Positions 1-9,219 of a stretch of 64,000 bases of DNA are shown piece by piece. Origin of the DNA: Afipia sp. (lineage in GTDB: Bacteria; Pseudomonadota; Alphaproteobacteria; Rhizobiales; Xanthobacteraceae); NCBI GenBank assembly GCA_024707075.1, contig JANQAK010000006.1, forward strand, positions 1 through 64,000, in the 5' to 3' direction. The notes below the pieces were generated by a model, which was given only the letters and a program-made list of their open reading frames with translations, was not told the DNA's origin and did no database searches. A program made the position numbers and the translations under genes. Within the stretch, counting starts at the first letter, position 1; every line of letters begins with the position of its first letter.

Positions 1-2
1 CG

Positions 3-2626
3 CAACGCATGCGCGATCTCGGCATCACCATGCAGAAGATGCGCGACGCGATCCGCGCCAGCAATGCCGATGTCGGCGGTCGGACGGTGGAGCTTTCGGA
101 ATTTGAATACGTCATCCGCGGCAAAGGCTATCTGAAGGGGATCAACGACCTCGGCAACATCGTGCTGAAGACTAGCAACGGCACGCCGGTTCTGCTGCGC
201 GATGTCGCCCGCGTCGAACTCGGTCCGGACGAGCGCCGGGCATCACCGAGCTCAACGGCGAGGGAGAGGTGGCCAGCGGCATCGTGCTGCAACGTTTTGG
301 CGTCAATGCGCTCGACGTCATCGATAACGTCAAGAAACGCTTTAAAGAGATCGCGAGCAGCCTGCCGAAATCCGTCGAGATCGTCCCGGTTTATGACCGC
401 TCCAACCTGATCAACGCTGCCATCGCTACGCTGAAGCACACGTTGCTCGAGGAAAGTGTGGTCGTCGCCTTGGTCTGCATCGTCTTCTTGCTGCATGTCC
501 GCAGCGCGCTCGTCGCCATCCTGATGCTGCCAGTCGGCGTGCTGATGGCGTTCGGCGCGATGAAGCTGCTCGGCCTCGGCTCCAACATCATGAGTCTGGG
601 CGGCATCGCTATTGCGATCGGCGCCATGGTCGATGCAGCGATCGTCATGATCGAGAATGCACACAAGCATCTGGAGCGGGCTGAACCCGGACGGTCAAGG
701 GTCGACATACTGATAAAGGCTGCGTCCGAGGTCGGGCCGGCGCTGTTCTTTAGCCTGCTGATCATCACCGTGTCGTTCATGCCGATCTTCACGCTGGAAT
801 CGCAGGAAGGCCGGCTGTTCAGCCCGCTGGCGTTCACCAAGACCTTTTCAATGGCGGCGGCGGCATTGCTGTCGGTAACGCTCGTCCCGGCGCTGATGAT
901 CATCTTCGTGCGCGGCAGAATCGTGCCCGAGCACAAGAACCCGATCAACCGTTTCCTGATCTGGATCTATCGGCCGGTGATCAAGGCCGTGATGCGTGCC
1001 AAGGCATTGGTGATCCTCATCGCGCTGGTAATTGTTGTGGTGACCGTCTGGCCCGCACGCCAGCTCGGCACCGAGTTCATGCCCAACCTCAACGAAGGCA
1101 CGCTGCTCTACATGCCGACAACGCTGCCCGGCATTTCGGTCACCAAAGCGGGTGAACTTCTGCAGACCCAGGACAGGATTATCCGGGCGTTTCCGGAGGT
1201 GGCGTCGGTCTATGGTAAAGTCGGCCGCGCAGCAACCGCGACCGATCCGGCCCCGTCCGAGATGTTCGAGACTATCATCAATCTGAAACCCAAGGAGCAA
1301 TGGCGGCCGGGCGTGACGATTGATGGCCTGATCGCAGAGATGGACAAGTCCCTGCAGTTTCCTGGCGTCTCGAACGCCTGGACCATGCCGATCAAGGCGC
1401 GCATCGACATGTTGTCGACCGGAATCCGGACGCCGATCGGAGTCAAGGTGATCGGGACCGATCTGGTCGTGATCGACAAACTCGCGAAGCAGATCGAGCA
1501 GGTTCTGAAAGCCGTGCCCGGAACGTCATCGGCCTACGCCGAGCGGGGCATCGGCGGATATTATCTCGACGTGACGCCGGATCGTGAGGCTTTGGCGCGC
1601 TACGGCATCATGGTCCAGGACGTTCAGGATGTGATTGCGACCGCACTCGGCGGCCAGACGGTGACCACCACTGTAGAAGGCCGTCAGCGCTTCAGCGTCA
1701 ACATGCGCTACCCTCGGGACCTGCGTGATAGTCCGCAGGCCATCGCTAACGACGTTCTGGTTCCGATGCCGGCCGGTGGCGCGGTGCCGCTCGGGGAAGT
1801 CGCCAAGATTGAACCCGCGCGAGGGCCGACATCGATCCGCACCGAGAACGGCCAACTGGCGACCTATATCTATGTCGACATCCGCGACCGCGATCTCGGC
1901 GGGTACGTTGCCGACGCACGGCAGGCGGTGCAAGCCAGCATTCAGTTTCCGGCGGGATACTATGTGGTCTGGAGCGGCCAGTACGAATATCTCGAGCGTG
2001 CGACGGCACGCCTGAAGATTGTGGTGCCGGTGACGCTGCTAATCATTTTTCTCCTGCTGTACCTTAATTTCCGCTCGATCACGGATACGTTGATCGTCAT
2101 GCTGTCGCTGCCATTCTCTCTGGTGGGCGGGCTCTGGCTGATGTGGTGGCTGGGCTTCAACCTGTCGGTGGCAGTCGTGGTTGGATTCATCGCGCTGGCC
2201 GGGGTCGCCGCAGAGACGGGCGTGGTGATGTTGATCTACCTCAAACAGGCTTTAGCTGAGATCAAGGCGCAGCGTGACGCCGAACAGCAAACGCTGACCC
2301 GTCACGACCTCTACGACGCCATCATGGAAGGTGCCGTGGAACGGGTACGTCCGAAGATGATGACGGTCGTGGCCATCATGGCGGGGCTGCTGCCGATCAT
2401 GTGGAGCACCGGCACCGGCTCGGAGATCATGCAACGCATCGCGGTGCCGATGATCGGCGGCATGATCTCGTCAACGCTGCTGACGCTGATCGTCATCCCG
2501 GCGATCTATGGATTGTTCAAAGGCTTCCGTCTGCCAGCCAATGATCGTGGAAACGGTCATCCGCCATCGCCGACCGTCGAGCCGACCAAGGAAGAGTCGC
2601 GACTTGCTTCGGAACCAGCCGAGTGA
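3..2626 (+). CDS. cusA: CusA-type heavy-metal RND efflux pump, 5' partial, one frameshift
   Basis: This is the C-terminal three quarters of an inner-membrane HME-RND transporter that exports Cu(I)/Ag(I) by proton antiport together with a periplasmic adaptor and an outer-membrane channel. The gene enters from outside the window. The transmembrane motif GAMVDAAIVMIENAHKHLE and the periplasmic stretches WTMPIK and IDMLSTGIRTPIG are typical of CusA rather than CzcA. The CzcA-type pump at 9.2 kb has DFGLIVDGAVIIAEN at the same position. The reading frame breaks at 238-241. DVARVELGPDERR is read in one frame and ITELNGEGEVASG in the next, as if one G were missing from a GGG run. The main open part starts at about 242 and ends at TGA 2624-2626. 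A Met-rich small ORF and a cytochrome follow immediately and probably belong to the same operon. Confidence 0.9.
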
Positions 2627-2634
2627 GGTGAACC

Positions 2635-2769
2635 ATGATGAGCGACATGATGCCTGGAATGATGTGGGGCATGGGGCTTCTCTGGTTGTTGGTCGTCTTT
2701 GTTTTGATCTTATCGGCAGCGGCCCTCATCAAGTATCTCCGCTCCGGCAATAAGGGAGGTCAGCAATGA
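2635..2769 (+). CDS. 44-residue Met-rich single-span membrane peptide
   Basis: The ORF starts with ATG 2635, eight bases after the cusA stop. It encodes 44 residues: a Met-rich head (MMSDMMPGMMWGMG), one hydrophobic span (LLWLLVVFVLILSAAALI) and a short basic/polar tail (KYLRSGNKGGQQ). The stop TGA at 2767-2769 overlaps the ATG of the next gene (ATGA, 2766-2769), which indicates translational coupling. I do not recognise a named family. Methionine clusters beside a Cu/Ag pump suggest a copper-related accessory peptide, but that is inference. The short Met-rich segment also resembles the GGMMGMM stretch of the downstream cytochrome. Confidence 0.6.
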   Translation: MMSDMMPGMMWGMGLLWLLVVFVLILSAAALIKYLRSGNKGGQQ

Positions 2770-3477
2770 ACAAGTCCATGATGACGGCGCTCGCGACAAT
2801 CACATTCCTGTCGCCTGCGATCGCACAACAAGGCGATGCAAGCCGAGGCCAGCGAGATTTCCAGACCTGTGCGCCATGTCACTCGCTGGAACCGGACCGA
2901 AACATGACGGGACCAAGTCTTGCCGATTTGTGGAACCGAAAAGCCGGTACGCTGCCGAGCTTCAGCCGGTATTCACAGGTCCTGAAGTCGTCAGGAATTA
3001 CCTGGGACGACACCACGCTCAACGAGTGGCTTCGGGATCCGCAACACCTCATTCCTGGCAACACGATGCCGTTCCCCGGCGTAAAGGACGCGGGACGGCG
3101 CGGCGATCTTTTGGCGTTTCTCAAGGAAGCGACCCAGCCCGGTCACGCTCCGCCATCGGCTGCGCAACGTGGCAATCAAATGGGCGGGATGATGGGCATG
3201 ATGGGGGGCGGTGCGGTGCCAAATCTCAAAAAGCTTGAGCCTGATGAACGGGTCCAGGCGATCACGCATTGCCGGGATACCTACCGGGTGACGACCGCAG
3301 ACGGGAAAACGCGGGATTTCTGGGAGCGAAATCTGAGGTTCAAGACTGACGTGAGTGAGGAGGGGGCCTCAGAAAGGCGCGCCGGCAATCGTGGCGGCAG
3401 GCATGATGGGAGACCGGGCCAACGTGATTTTCGCCGCACCAGAAGAGATCAGCGGGGCCATCTCACCGCAATGTTGA
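2766..3477 (+). CDS. Exported cytochrome c-like protein with Met-rich linker, one frameshift
   Basis: A signal peptide (MNKSMMTALATITFLSPAIAQ) is followed by a class I cytochrome c domain with heme motif CAPCH near residue 36 and a distal Met in NTMPFPG. Next come a Met/Gly-rich linker (MGGMMGMMGGG) and a second small domain (LEPDERVQAITHCRDTYRV...). The open frame runs to 3578, but after FKTDVSEEG it becomes Arg-rich nonsense. If one G is removed from the G5 run at 3362-3366, the frame reads PQKGAPAIVAAGMMGDRAN and stops at TGA 3475-3477, giving about 236 residues. The gene overlaps the preceding peptide gene by ATGA. The position behind cusA suggests a periplasmic redox role in copper handling, which is inferred. 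Confidence 0.72.
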
Positions 3478-3548
3478 TCGGCTCCAAACCCAGCAATCCA
3501 CAACGGCACAGCAACGGCCGACGATTTTTCGCCAGGGGGCTGTCGACT

Positions 3549-3574
3549 GTAACCAAACCGGCTGTATCAACGAA
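3549..3574 (+). promoter_or_regulatory. SigF (ECF16)-type promoter for the sigma/anti-sigma pair
   Basis: GTAACC at 3549-3554 and CGAA at 3571-3574 are separated by exactly 16 bases. This is the element I know for Caulobacter SigF promoters (GTAACC-N16-CGAA). The sigma gene starts 21 bases downstream, so the site fits autoregulation. The same element recurs at 4825-4850. Confidence 0.75.
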
Positions 3575-3594
3575 CTGATAAAGATAATGCAAGT

Positions 3595-4152
3595 ATGACG
3601 ACCCACGAAATCGAACTCAAGGCACTGATGCTTGCAAGCCTGGATGGCGACGCGGTCTCGCATCGCGTGCTGCTTGAGCGATTGAGCCGCCGTCTGCGAG
3701 CGTACTACAAGGGCAAGCTCGCGAGAATTGGGTGGGGCGCAGCAGAGGCGGAAGACTTGGTGCAGGAAGCGGTATTGGCGATCCACTTTAAGCGGCACAC
3801 CTATGATCCTGCGGAGCCTTTGACGCCGTGGGTGCATGCCATCGCGCGCTACAAATTGATCGATTTCCTACGCCGCACCCGCACGTCGCTTGCCGATGTC
3901 CCGATCGACGAGGCGGACAACATCATGGCGCATGACGACAATGTCGGTGCCGAGAGTACATACGACGTGAGACGGCTCATGGCGCGGCTGCCGAAAAACA
4001 TGCGATGCGCTATCGAAGCTGTAAAACTGGACGGACAGAGCATAGCTGAAGCGGCAAACCGATGCGGTATCTCGGAATCGGCCGTAAAAGTGAACATTCA
4101 TCGTGGGCTCAAGGCGCTCGCTGCCTTGATTGCCCGGGAAACCGGAACATGA
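3595..4152 (+). CDS. sigF: ECF RNA polymerase sigma factor, SigF type
   Basis: This 185-residue ECF sigma factor has region 2 (AEDLVQEAVLAIHFKRHTY, then WVHAIARYKLIDFLRRTRT) and region 4 with its helix-turn-helix (RLPKNMRCAIEAVKLDGQS, then IAEAANRCGISESAVKVNIHRGLKAL). It would direct RNA polymerase to GTAACC-N16-CGAA promoters, of which one lies just upstream of this gene and one upstream of the exported protein at 4901. The stop overlaps the start of the anti-sigma gene (ATGA, 4149-4152). In Caulobacter the corresponding pair responds to heavy metals such as chromium and cadmium, which fits the metal-efflux surroundings. Assignment to the SigF group rests on the NrsF partner and the promoters. 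Confidence 0.88.
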   Translation: MTTHEIELKALMLASLDGDAVSHRVLLERLSRRLRAYYKGKLARIGWGAAEAEDLVQEAVLAIHFKRHTYDPAEPLTPWVHAIARYKLIDFLRRTRTSLADVPIDEADNIMAHDDNVGAESTYDVRRLMARLPKNMRCAIEAVKLDGQSIAEAANRCGISESAVKVNIHRGLKALAALIARETGT

Positions 4153-4790
4153 AGACAGACGAACTAGTTGCCATGCTGAGTGCCAGCGTCGAGCCGGTCG
4201 ATCGTCGATTGGTCGCTCGGACGGTTTGCATTGCCGTTGCAGCCGCGTCAGTGTTCGCGCTCGGGATCATGGTGATTGGACTGGGCATCCGGCCGGATCT
4301 TACGACAACCCGTGCCTTCACGTTCTTGTTGCTCAAGCTTGTGTTCACAGTTGTGATCATCGGTGTGGCGTTGATCTATCTCACAAGGCTGGCCCGACCC
4401 GGCGGGGAGCAAAAAACCTCGTCGATTGTGGTTGCAATGCCGTTCATCGTGATTGCGTTGCTTGCTGCAACTAGCCTCGGATTCGCGCAGCACTCGCATT
4501 GGGATGCAATAATCGTCGGGGATCAATGGCTTGAATGCCTTCTCTCTATTCCGATCATCGCAATCGTGCCATTTGCCACTACCATTTGGGCCGTGCGAAG
4601 GGCTGCCCCAACGGATCTGGCCCGGACAGGTGCCATCGCCGGCCTCATTTCTGGCGGCGTGAGTGCGATGGCTTATTCCCTTCATTGCACCGACGATTCA
4701 TTGCCATTTATTGCGGTCTGGTACGGAGGCACAATTGCGCTGTGCACCTTCGCAGGCGCAATATTCGGGCCGCGGTTATTGCGATGGTAG
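4149..4790 (+). CDS. nrsF: NrsF-type membrane anti-sigma factor (DUF1109)
   Basis: This 213-residue integral membrane protein has six predicted hydrophobic spans and belongs to the DUF1109/NrsF family that holds SigF inactive at the membrane. Two cysteines stand out, C130 in DQWLECLLS and C180 in YSLHCTDDS. A pair of conserved cysteines in Caulobacter NrsF is required for the metal response, and these lie at nearly the same positions. The start is set by the ATGA overlap with the sigma gene, with MKTDELVAMLSASVEPVDRR as the cytoplasmic N-terminus. It is co-transcribed with the sigma gene from the promoter at 3549. Confidence 0.88.
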   Translation: MKTDELVAMLSASVEPVDRRLVARTVCIAVAAASVFALGIMVIGLGIRPDLTTTRAFTFLLLKLVFTVVIIGVALIYLTRLARPGGEQKTSSIVVAMPFIVIALLAATSLGFAQHSHWDAIIVGDQWLECLLSIPIIAIVPFATTIWAVRRAAPTDLARTGAIAGLISGGVSAMAYSLHCTDDSLPFIAVWYGGTIALCTFAGAIFGPRLLRW

Positions 4791-4824
4791 GGCCAAGTAT
4801 TCGCCCTCACGTCAGCGTGACTAT

Positions 4825-4850
4825 GTAACCGCCGGGCGATTTGCTCCGAA
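4825..4850 (+). promoter_or_regulatory. Second SigF-type promoter, upstream of small exported protein
   Basis: GTAACC at 4825-4830 and CGAA at 4847-4850 lie exactly 16 bases apart, matching the element at 3549-3574. It lies 50 bases before the ATG at 4901, which makes that gene a predicted SigF target. Confidence 0.72.
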
Positions 4851-4900
4851 CTCACTGTTAGAAGCGCATAACGCGCTTCCAATAATGATGGAGCCGGACA

Positions 4901-5233
4901 ATGTTAAGGAAACGCCTTCTGACAATTTCTCTCTTGTTGCCGCTTGTGGCGATATCAGCGGCAGCTCAAGCTGGCACGACGATTTCGGACAAGCGATACT
5001 GGCCTAATGAGGTTGGAGCGAGCGCGTACAGCCCCGGTCACTCACAAAACGAACTGAGCTATGCCTTGATGGCATCGGGCAGGGCAGCGTCCCGTACTCA
5101 AGCGGCGGCAAAAGTTGTTTCCCATGTCGCTGCGCCGGCACCGATTAGCGGTGGCGGATACGTTTGGCGCTATCAAGGTGGTCCGAAATCTCCGATGACG
5201 CGCACCAGAAGTATTGACGCAAGTATCCGATAG
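4901..5233 (+). CDS. Small exported protein, predicted SigF regulon member
   Basis: The ORF encodes 110 residues with a clear Sec signal peptide (MLRKRLLTISLLLPLVAIS, cleavage near AQA-GT). The mature part contains DKRYWPNEVGASAYS and NELSYALMASGRAA and ends in a basic tail. I do not recognise a family, and there are no cysteines or metal-binding clusters. Its own SigF-type promoter at 4825-4850 and its place behind sigF-nrsF indicate a periplasmic stress-response role, which is inference. Confidence 0.65.
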   Translation: MLRKRLLTISLLLPLVAISAAAQAGTTISDKRYWPNEVGASAYSPGHSQNELSYALMASGRAASRTQAAAKVVSHVAAPAPISGGGYVWRYQGGPKSPMTRTRSIDASIR

Positions 5234-5403
5234 TGTGCGAACATCTCCAGCCGCCGGGCTTTCCGATCCCAGCCCCAATTTCAATGCACGCTGGTGCTAA
5301 AATCAAACGCGGAGAACCGGCGAATGGGTTCGTGCTACGATGGCTGTCCGCGAGGCAATTGACGACCGTGCCGAGCTCAAATCCGAACTCGTTGTGGTGA
5401 GCG

Positions 5404-5777
5404 TCAGTCATTATTGCGGCCGTAATAGCTTCGCAAAAATCGATAATGTCCTCCTACAGAAATATATTCCTGATGGAGGCAACCTGCCTCGGTGCAAAAC
5501 GGCTTTTGTCCATCACACCGGAAATGCTCGCAGTGCAACTTGATCAGCTGCGAATTCTGGAAATAGGTGGCGAAGTAATGCGCCGCTCGCGGTGGCTGTC
5601 CGCATATGCGGCCGACAGCATGCCGAACTTCTGCGCAGGCAATCGATCGATATGCTCGGAATTCCAGGGATCATCGTGAATGACTTGGCTACCGCGCGCG
5701 AGTGGTGCAGCGCAGATCAAAATCAGCAAGAGTGCAACAGGGATCACCTGAAGCGGCCGCAAGTCGAGGGTTCGCAT
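5404..5777 (-). CDS. Small exported Cys-containing protein, one frameshift
   Basis: From ATG 5777 (preceded by an AGGTGGGGG ribosome-binding site) the minus strand encodes a signal peptide (MRTLDLRPLQVIPVALLLIL) and a mature start QVIHDDPWNSEHIDRLPAQ. The frame then fails at about 5631. Adding one G to the CAG/AAG junction restores EVRHAVGRICGQPPRAAH, then YFATYFQNSQLIKLHCEHF and EAGCLHQEYISVGGHYRFL, ending at TGA 5404-5406 (about 124 residues). Coherent sequence on both sides of the break shows one damaged gene rather than two ORFs. Function is unknown. Four cysteines in the mature part suggest disulfides or metal binding. Confidence 0.55.
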
Positions 5778-5949
5778 GCCAGCCCCCACCTTTGGTGGAC
5801 GATTTGCCCTATGCTTACCGCAAAATGGAAGACTATCAGAAATACCGACGGGCTCCAATGGCAAGAAGGCCGGCTAGCGTGAGCTAGCGGGCAGGGCTTC
5901 AACACACGCTGCCTTACCTCTCAGGAAGTCGAAAGGCGTTGTCGCCTAC

Positions 5950-7500
5950 TGTTGGCAGATTTTGTTGCAGAAGTCCGTTGAGGCATGCGGCGAACCGTGA
6001 TTCCATCCTGCTGACGCGAATCTTGGTGGGGGCAAGCCATGATGGGCCGGCTGAAGAGCGAACAAGCGCAGCTTTTCTACCAGTTTCAGCTCGACGACGC
6101 GGTTCCTGAAGATCATCTAGTGCGGAAGATCGATGCTGCTCTCGATCTGTCCTGGCTTCGCAGCGAACTCGCACCTCATTACTCGTCCACGGGCCGCCCA
6201 TCGATCGACCCGGAGCTGATGATCCGGATGCTCGTGGTGGGGTATGTCTTTGCGATCCGTTCGGAGCGATTGATCTGTCGTGAAGTGCAGGTGAACCTCG
6301 CCTATCGGTGGTTCTGCAAGCTCGGCATAGAGGACGCTATCCCGGATCACTCGGCATTTTCGCGCGCCCGCAATGAGCGTTTCCGCAAGGGCAATGTTTT
6401 TCGCCGCGTATTCGAGCGCGTCGTCGAGGCATGCATCGCGGCTGGTCTCGTTGGCGGTGAAGGCTTTGCAGTCGATGCAAGCCTGATCCAGGCCGACGCC
6501 AACAAGCAGCGCTCGATCGCGGGTCAGGACTGGCACAAGGATCGCGATCCGGAGACTGCCAGCCGCGCGGTGAAGGAGTACATGGCGACCCTTGACGACA
6601 CAGCCTGGGGGGCGGCTACCGACGTGGTCCCGAAGTTTGTCTCGCCATCCGATCCTGCGGCCCAGTGGACCGGGGCTAACAAGGGACCGGCATTCTTCGC
6701 TTACTCTGACAACTATCTCATCGACGTGAAGTTCGGCGTCATCGTTGACGTCGAGGCCTCCCGCGCCATTCGCCAAGCCGAAGTAGGCGCGGCCAGGACC
6801 ATGATTGAGCGAACGGAGGAGCGTTTTGGTCTCAAGCCAGAGCGGCTCGCGGCCGATACCGCTTACGGGTCGGCTCCGATGCTGAACTGGCTGGTCGAGG
6901 AGAAGGGCATCGCGCCACATATTCCGGTGATCGACAAGTCGAAGCGAGATGATGGCACCTTCTCACGCAGTGACTTCGACTACGACGCAGCAAACGATGC
7001 CTATCACTGTCCCGCAGGAAAGACCCTCACGACGACCGGGACGCTTGTGAATGATGGAACGACACTACTCTATCTGGCGAGAAAGCATGACTGCGACGGC
7101 TGCGAACTCAAAGCAATGTGCTGTCCCAAGAATCCATTTCGCAAAATTCCACGCAATCAACACGAAGCCGCTCGCGATGTTGCTCGTGCCCTCGCTGGCA
7201 CCGAGGGCTTCGAGCAGTCACGGCATGAGCGTAAGAAGATCGAGATGCGGTTCGCACACCTGAAGCGAATCCTGAGGCTTGGTCGACTTCGACTGCGCGG
7301 CCCGCGGGGTGCACAAGACGAATTCACGCTCGCCGCCATCGCCCAGAACCTGAGACGGCTCGCCAAATTGGGCGCCCGGCCGCCACCCTATGCGGTCCAG
7401 TGCCTCGCGTAGAGGAGATATTGCCTAACAGCGTCAGGGCCCAACAGGGCGGCACAACGGCCTAATCAGCAGACGCGACTTCTACAACAAAATCGGCACA
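5950..7500 (+). mobile_element. IS1182-type insertion sequence
   Basis: The element carries one DDE transposase gene and imperfect terminal inverted repeats. The left end at 5950-5975 contains GATTTTGTTGCAGAAGTC. The right end at 7477-7500, read on the minus strand, contains GATTTTGTTGTAGAAGTC. No convincing target duplication was found, so the exact ends are approximate. It separates the copper/SigF block from the CzcBA-type block. Confidence 0.75.
6039..7412 (+). CDS. IS1182 family transposase
   Basis: This full-length 457-residue DDE transposase has an N-terminal DUF772-type domain (LFYQFQLDDAVPEDHLVRKI, GRPSIDPELMIRMLVVGYV, then DHSAFSRARNERF). The catalytic core carries the acidic residues in VDASLIQADANK and ADTAYGSAPMLNWL. 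A Cys-containing segment (DCDGCELKAMCC) and a C-terminal DDE_Tnp_1 region (FEQSRHERKKIEMRFAHLKRI) follow. Start ATG 6039 is near the left inverted repeat, and no frameshift is visible, so the element could be active. Confidence 0.93.
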   Translation: MMGRLKSEQAQLFYQFQLDDAVPEDHLVRKIDAALDLSWLRSELAPHYSSTGRPSIDPELMIRMLVVGYVFAIRSERLICREVQVNLAYRWFCKLGIEDAIPDHSAFSRARNERFRKGNVFRRVFERVVEACIAAGLVGGEGFAVDASLIQADANKQRSIAGQDWHKDRDPETASRAVKEYMATLDDTAWGAATDVVPKFVSPSDPAAQWTGANKGPAFFAYSDNYLIDVKFGVIVDVEASRAIRQAEVGAARTMIERTEERFGLKPERLAADTAYGSAPMLNWLVEEKGIAPHIPVIDKSKRDDGTFSRSDFDYDAANDAYHCPAGKTLTTTGTLVNDGTTLLYLARKHDCDGCELKAMCCPKNPFRKIPRNQHEAARDVARALAGTEGFEQSRHERKKIEMRFAHLKRILRLGRLRLRGPRGAQDEFTLAAIAQNLRRLAKLGARPPPYAVQCLA

Positions 7501-7635
7501 AAGCGGACTTCTTCATTGCATCGCACTGACGGCAGCTTCTGCCCAAATCTGACGTTCGTGACGGCCCGAAGCAGCCGACGGATGTTGCGCTCCTAGAGCA
7601 GACGGCTTTGGACGAGCGACAATCGCGCCGGTTGC

Positions 7636-7658
7636 CATATCCCCCCTGGGGGGATATG
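7636..7658. promoter_or_regulatory. Palindromic operator for the CsoR/RcnR-family regulator
   Basis: This 23-bp perfect palindrome has arms CATATCCCCCC and GGGGGGATATG around a central T. G/C-tract palindromes flanked by A/T are the operator type of RcnR, FrmR and InrS-like repressors. It ends eight bases before the regulator ATG (7667) and would cover the ribosome-binding site or start region, which fits autorepression of the downstream efflux operon. Confidence 0.85.
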
Positions 7659-7666
7659 TTTGCGAC

Positions 7667-7945
7667 ATGGCGCATGAGCACGTTCACGAAACTCATCCTA
7701 ACATCGTCAAGCGGTTGCGGCGGGCCGAGGGTCATCTTCGCCGGGTGATTGCGATGTTTGATGAGGGGCGGTCGTGCCTCGATCTTGCGCAGCAGCTGCA
7801 CGCCGTCGAGAAGGCCGTCGGCCAAGCAAAGCGAACGCTCATCCACGACCACGTCGATCATTGTCTGGACACAGCCGCGAATGGATCTGGCAGGTCTGCC
7901 AAGGCGGTCGTCGGCGAGTTTAAGGCCATATCCAAATATTTGTGA
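7667..7945 (+). CDS. CsoR/RcnR/InrS-family metal-sensing repressor
   Basis: This 92-residue all-helical DUF156 repressor binds DNA as a tetramer and releases it on metal binding. Candidate ligands are H5, C37, H62 and C66 (in GRSCLDL and IHDHVDHCLD). C37/H62/C66 have the exact spacing of the Cu(I) sensor CsoR. Together with the N-terminal His they form the H-C-H-C pattern described for the nickel sensor InrS. The N-terminus is His-rich (MAHEHVHETH). Its operator overlaps the start. The downstream CzcBA-like pump and an MFS exporter with a His-rich tail favour Ni/Co, but Cu cannot be excluded. Confidence 0.87.
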   Translation: MAHEHVHETHPNIVKRLRRAEGHLRRVIAMFDEGRSCLDLAQQLHAVEKAVGQAKRTLIHDHVDHCLDTAANGSGRSAKAVVGEFKAISKYL

Positions 7946-7995
7946 CGACGTCGCGCGTGGCTGCGCTCCAACTGTCCGATCTGAAAGAGTAACCG

Positions 7996-9216
7996 ATGGC
8001 TGGTCGCCCGCTCGTTGTCTTCATTGCCTTTGCAGCGGGCGCTGCCATTGTCGCCTTTACGCCCGGCGTATCGACGACACTGCAGCGCGCGGTCGGGATC
8101 GGTTCTGACAAGAAGGTCGCGCAGAGTCAGGCCAAGCTGGAATCCTCGGAAAAGAAAACACTGCCTATCCCGATGGACGATGCGCAGATCAAGCTTGCGC
8201 AAATCGATCAGGTTGTCGTCGGTCCGGCGAACATAGCAAAGCGCCTTGTGGTGCCCGGCGCTATCATTCCACATGCTGATCGCGTCGCGCACGTCTCGGT
8301 CAAGCTCTCAGGCACAGTCGCCGAATTGCGAAAGAACATTGGCGACGATGTCGTCAAAGATGAAGTCATCGCCGTTCTTGAAAGCCGCGAGGTTGCGGAC
8401 GCAAAAAGCGAATATCTTGCGGCCCGGCTGACCGACGACCTGCAGCGGGACCTGTTTGCGCGTGACAAGATGCTTTGGGACAGCCGGGTATCGACGGAGC
8501 AACAGTTTCTTCGTTCACGCAATACCGCGGCGCAGACCGGCATGCGGCTCAATATCGCGCGGCAGAAGCTGTTGGCCTTGGGCCTTCCGGAAAGCGAAAT
8601 CGCCGCGCTCCCCCAAGCACCGGAAGCTCTACTGCGCCGTCAGGACGTCCGTGCGCCGATATCGGGGCGGCTTGTCGAACGGAAAGTCGAATTGGGAACG
8701 GCCGTCGGCCGAGACAATCTCGAAACCGAATTGTTCGTCGTCGTCGATCTAAGCCGCGTGTGGGTTGAGTTGTCCGTTGCGTCGAGCGATCTGCCGCTGA
8801 TGAGGGAAGGGCAGGCGATTACAATAGCCGCGCGGGGAGTGTCGAAGACCGCAACAGGGAAGATTGTCTTTGTAAGCCCCTTGCTCGACAAGGAGACGCG
8901 GACGGCGCGTGTGGTTGCTGAGGTTGACAATACGGACGGAAGCTGGCGCCCCGGATCATTCGTGACGGCTGCGGTTGCCCTGAACGCACGCGACGTTTCC
9001 GTCGCTGTTCCGACCTCAGCAATTCAGAATATCGGCGGCGAACAGGTTGTTTTCGTCCGGACGAAAGACGGATTCGAAAAACGCGCGGTCTTGCTTGGGC
9101 AAAGGGAAGATCGGTCTGTCGAAGTCGTCTCGGGTCTGATTGCGGGTGAGACCATTGCGATCTCCAATACGTTTTCATTGAAGGCCGAGCTATCCAAGCC
9201 TCGTGACGAGGACTGA
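7996..9216 (+). CDS. CzcB/CnrB-like RND periplasmic adaptor
   Basis: This 406-residue membrane-fusion protein links the inner-membrane RND pump to an outer-membrane channel. An N-terminal anchor (PLVVFIAFAAGAAIVAF) is followed by a lipoyl half (VSVKLSGTVAELRKNIGDDV), an alpha hairpin of roughly 60 residues and the second lipoyl half (VRAPISGRLVERKVELGTAV). The beta-barrel and membrane-proximal domain (IPTSAIQ-like AVPTSAIQNIGGEQVVFVR) completes the protein. There is no C-terminal His-rich metal-binding domain. The next gene starts four bases after the stop, so the two form an operon. No outer-membrane factor gene (CzcC/CnrC) is present in this cluster. Confidence 0.9.
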   Translation: MAGRPLVVFIAFAAGAAIVAFTPGVSTTLQRAVGIGSDKKVAQSQAKLESSEKKTLPIPMDDAQIKLAQIDQVVVGPANIAKRLVVPGAIIPHADRVAHVSVKLSGTVAELRKNIGDDVVKDEVIAVLESREVADAKSEYLAARLTDDLQRDLFARDKMLWDSRVSTEQQFLRSRNTAAQTGMRLNIARQKLLALGLPESEIAALPQAPEALLRRQDVRAPISGRLVERKVELGTAVGRDNLETELFVVVDLSRVWVELSVASSDLPLMREGQAITIAARGVSKTATGKIVFVSPLLDKETRTARVVAEVDNTDGSWRPGSFVTAAVALNARDVSVAVPTSAIQNIGGEQVVFVRTKDGFEKRAVLLGQREDRSVEVVSGLIAGETIAISNTFSLKAELSKPRDED

Positions 9217-9219
9217 ACG

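Noticed and set aside
5340-5543. 67-codon plus-strand frame after the SigF-controlled gene
   Set aside because: It overlaps, in antisense, the corrected small exported protein gene, which shows better protein character.
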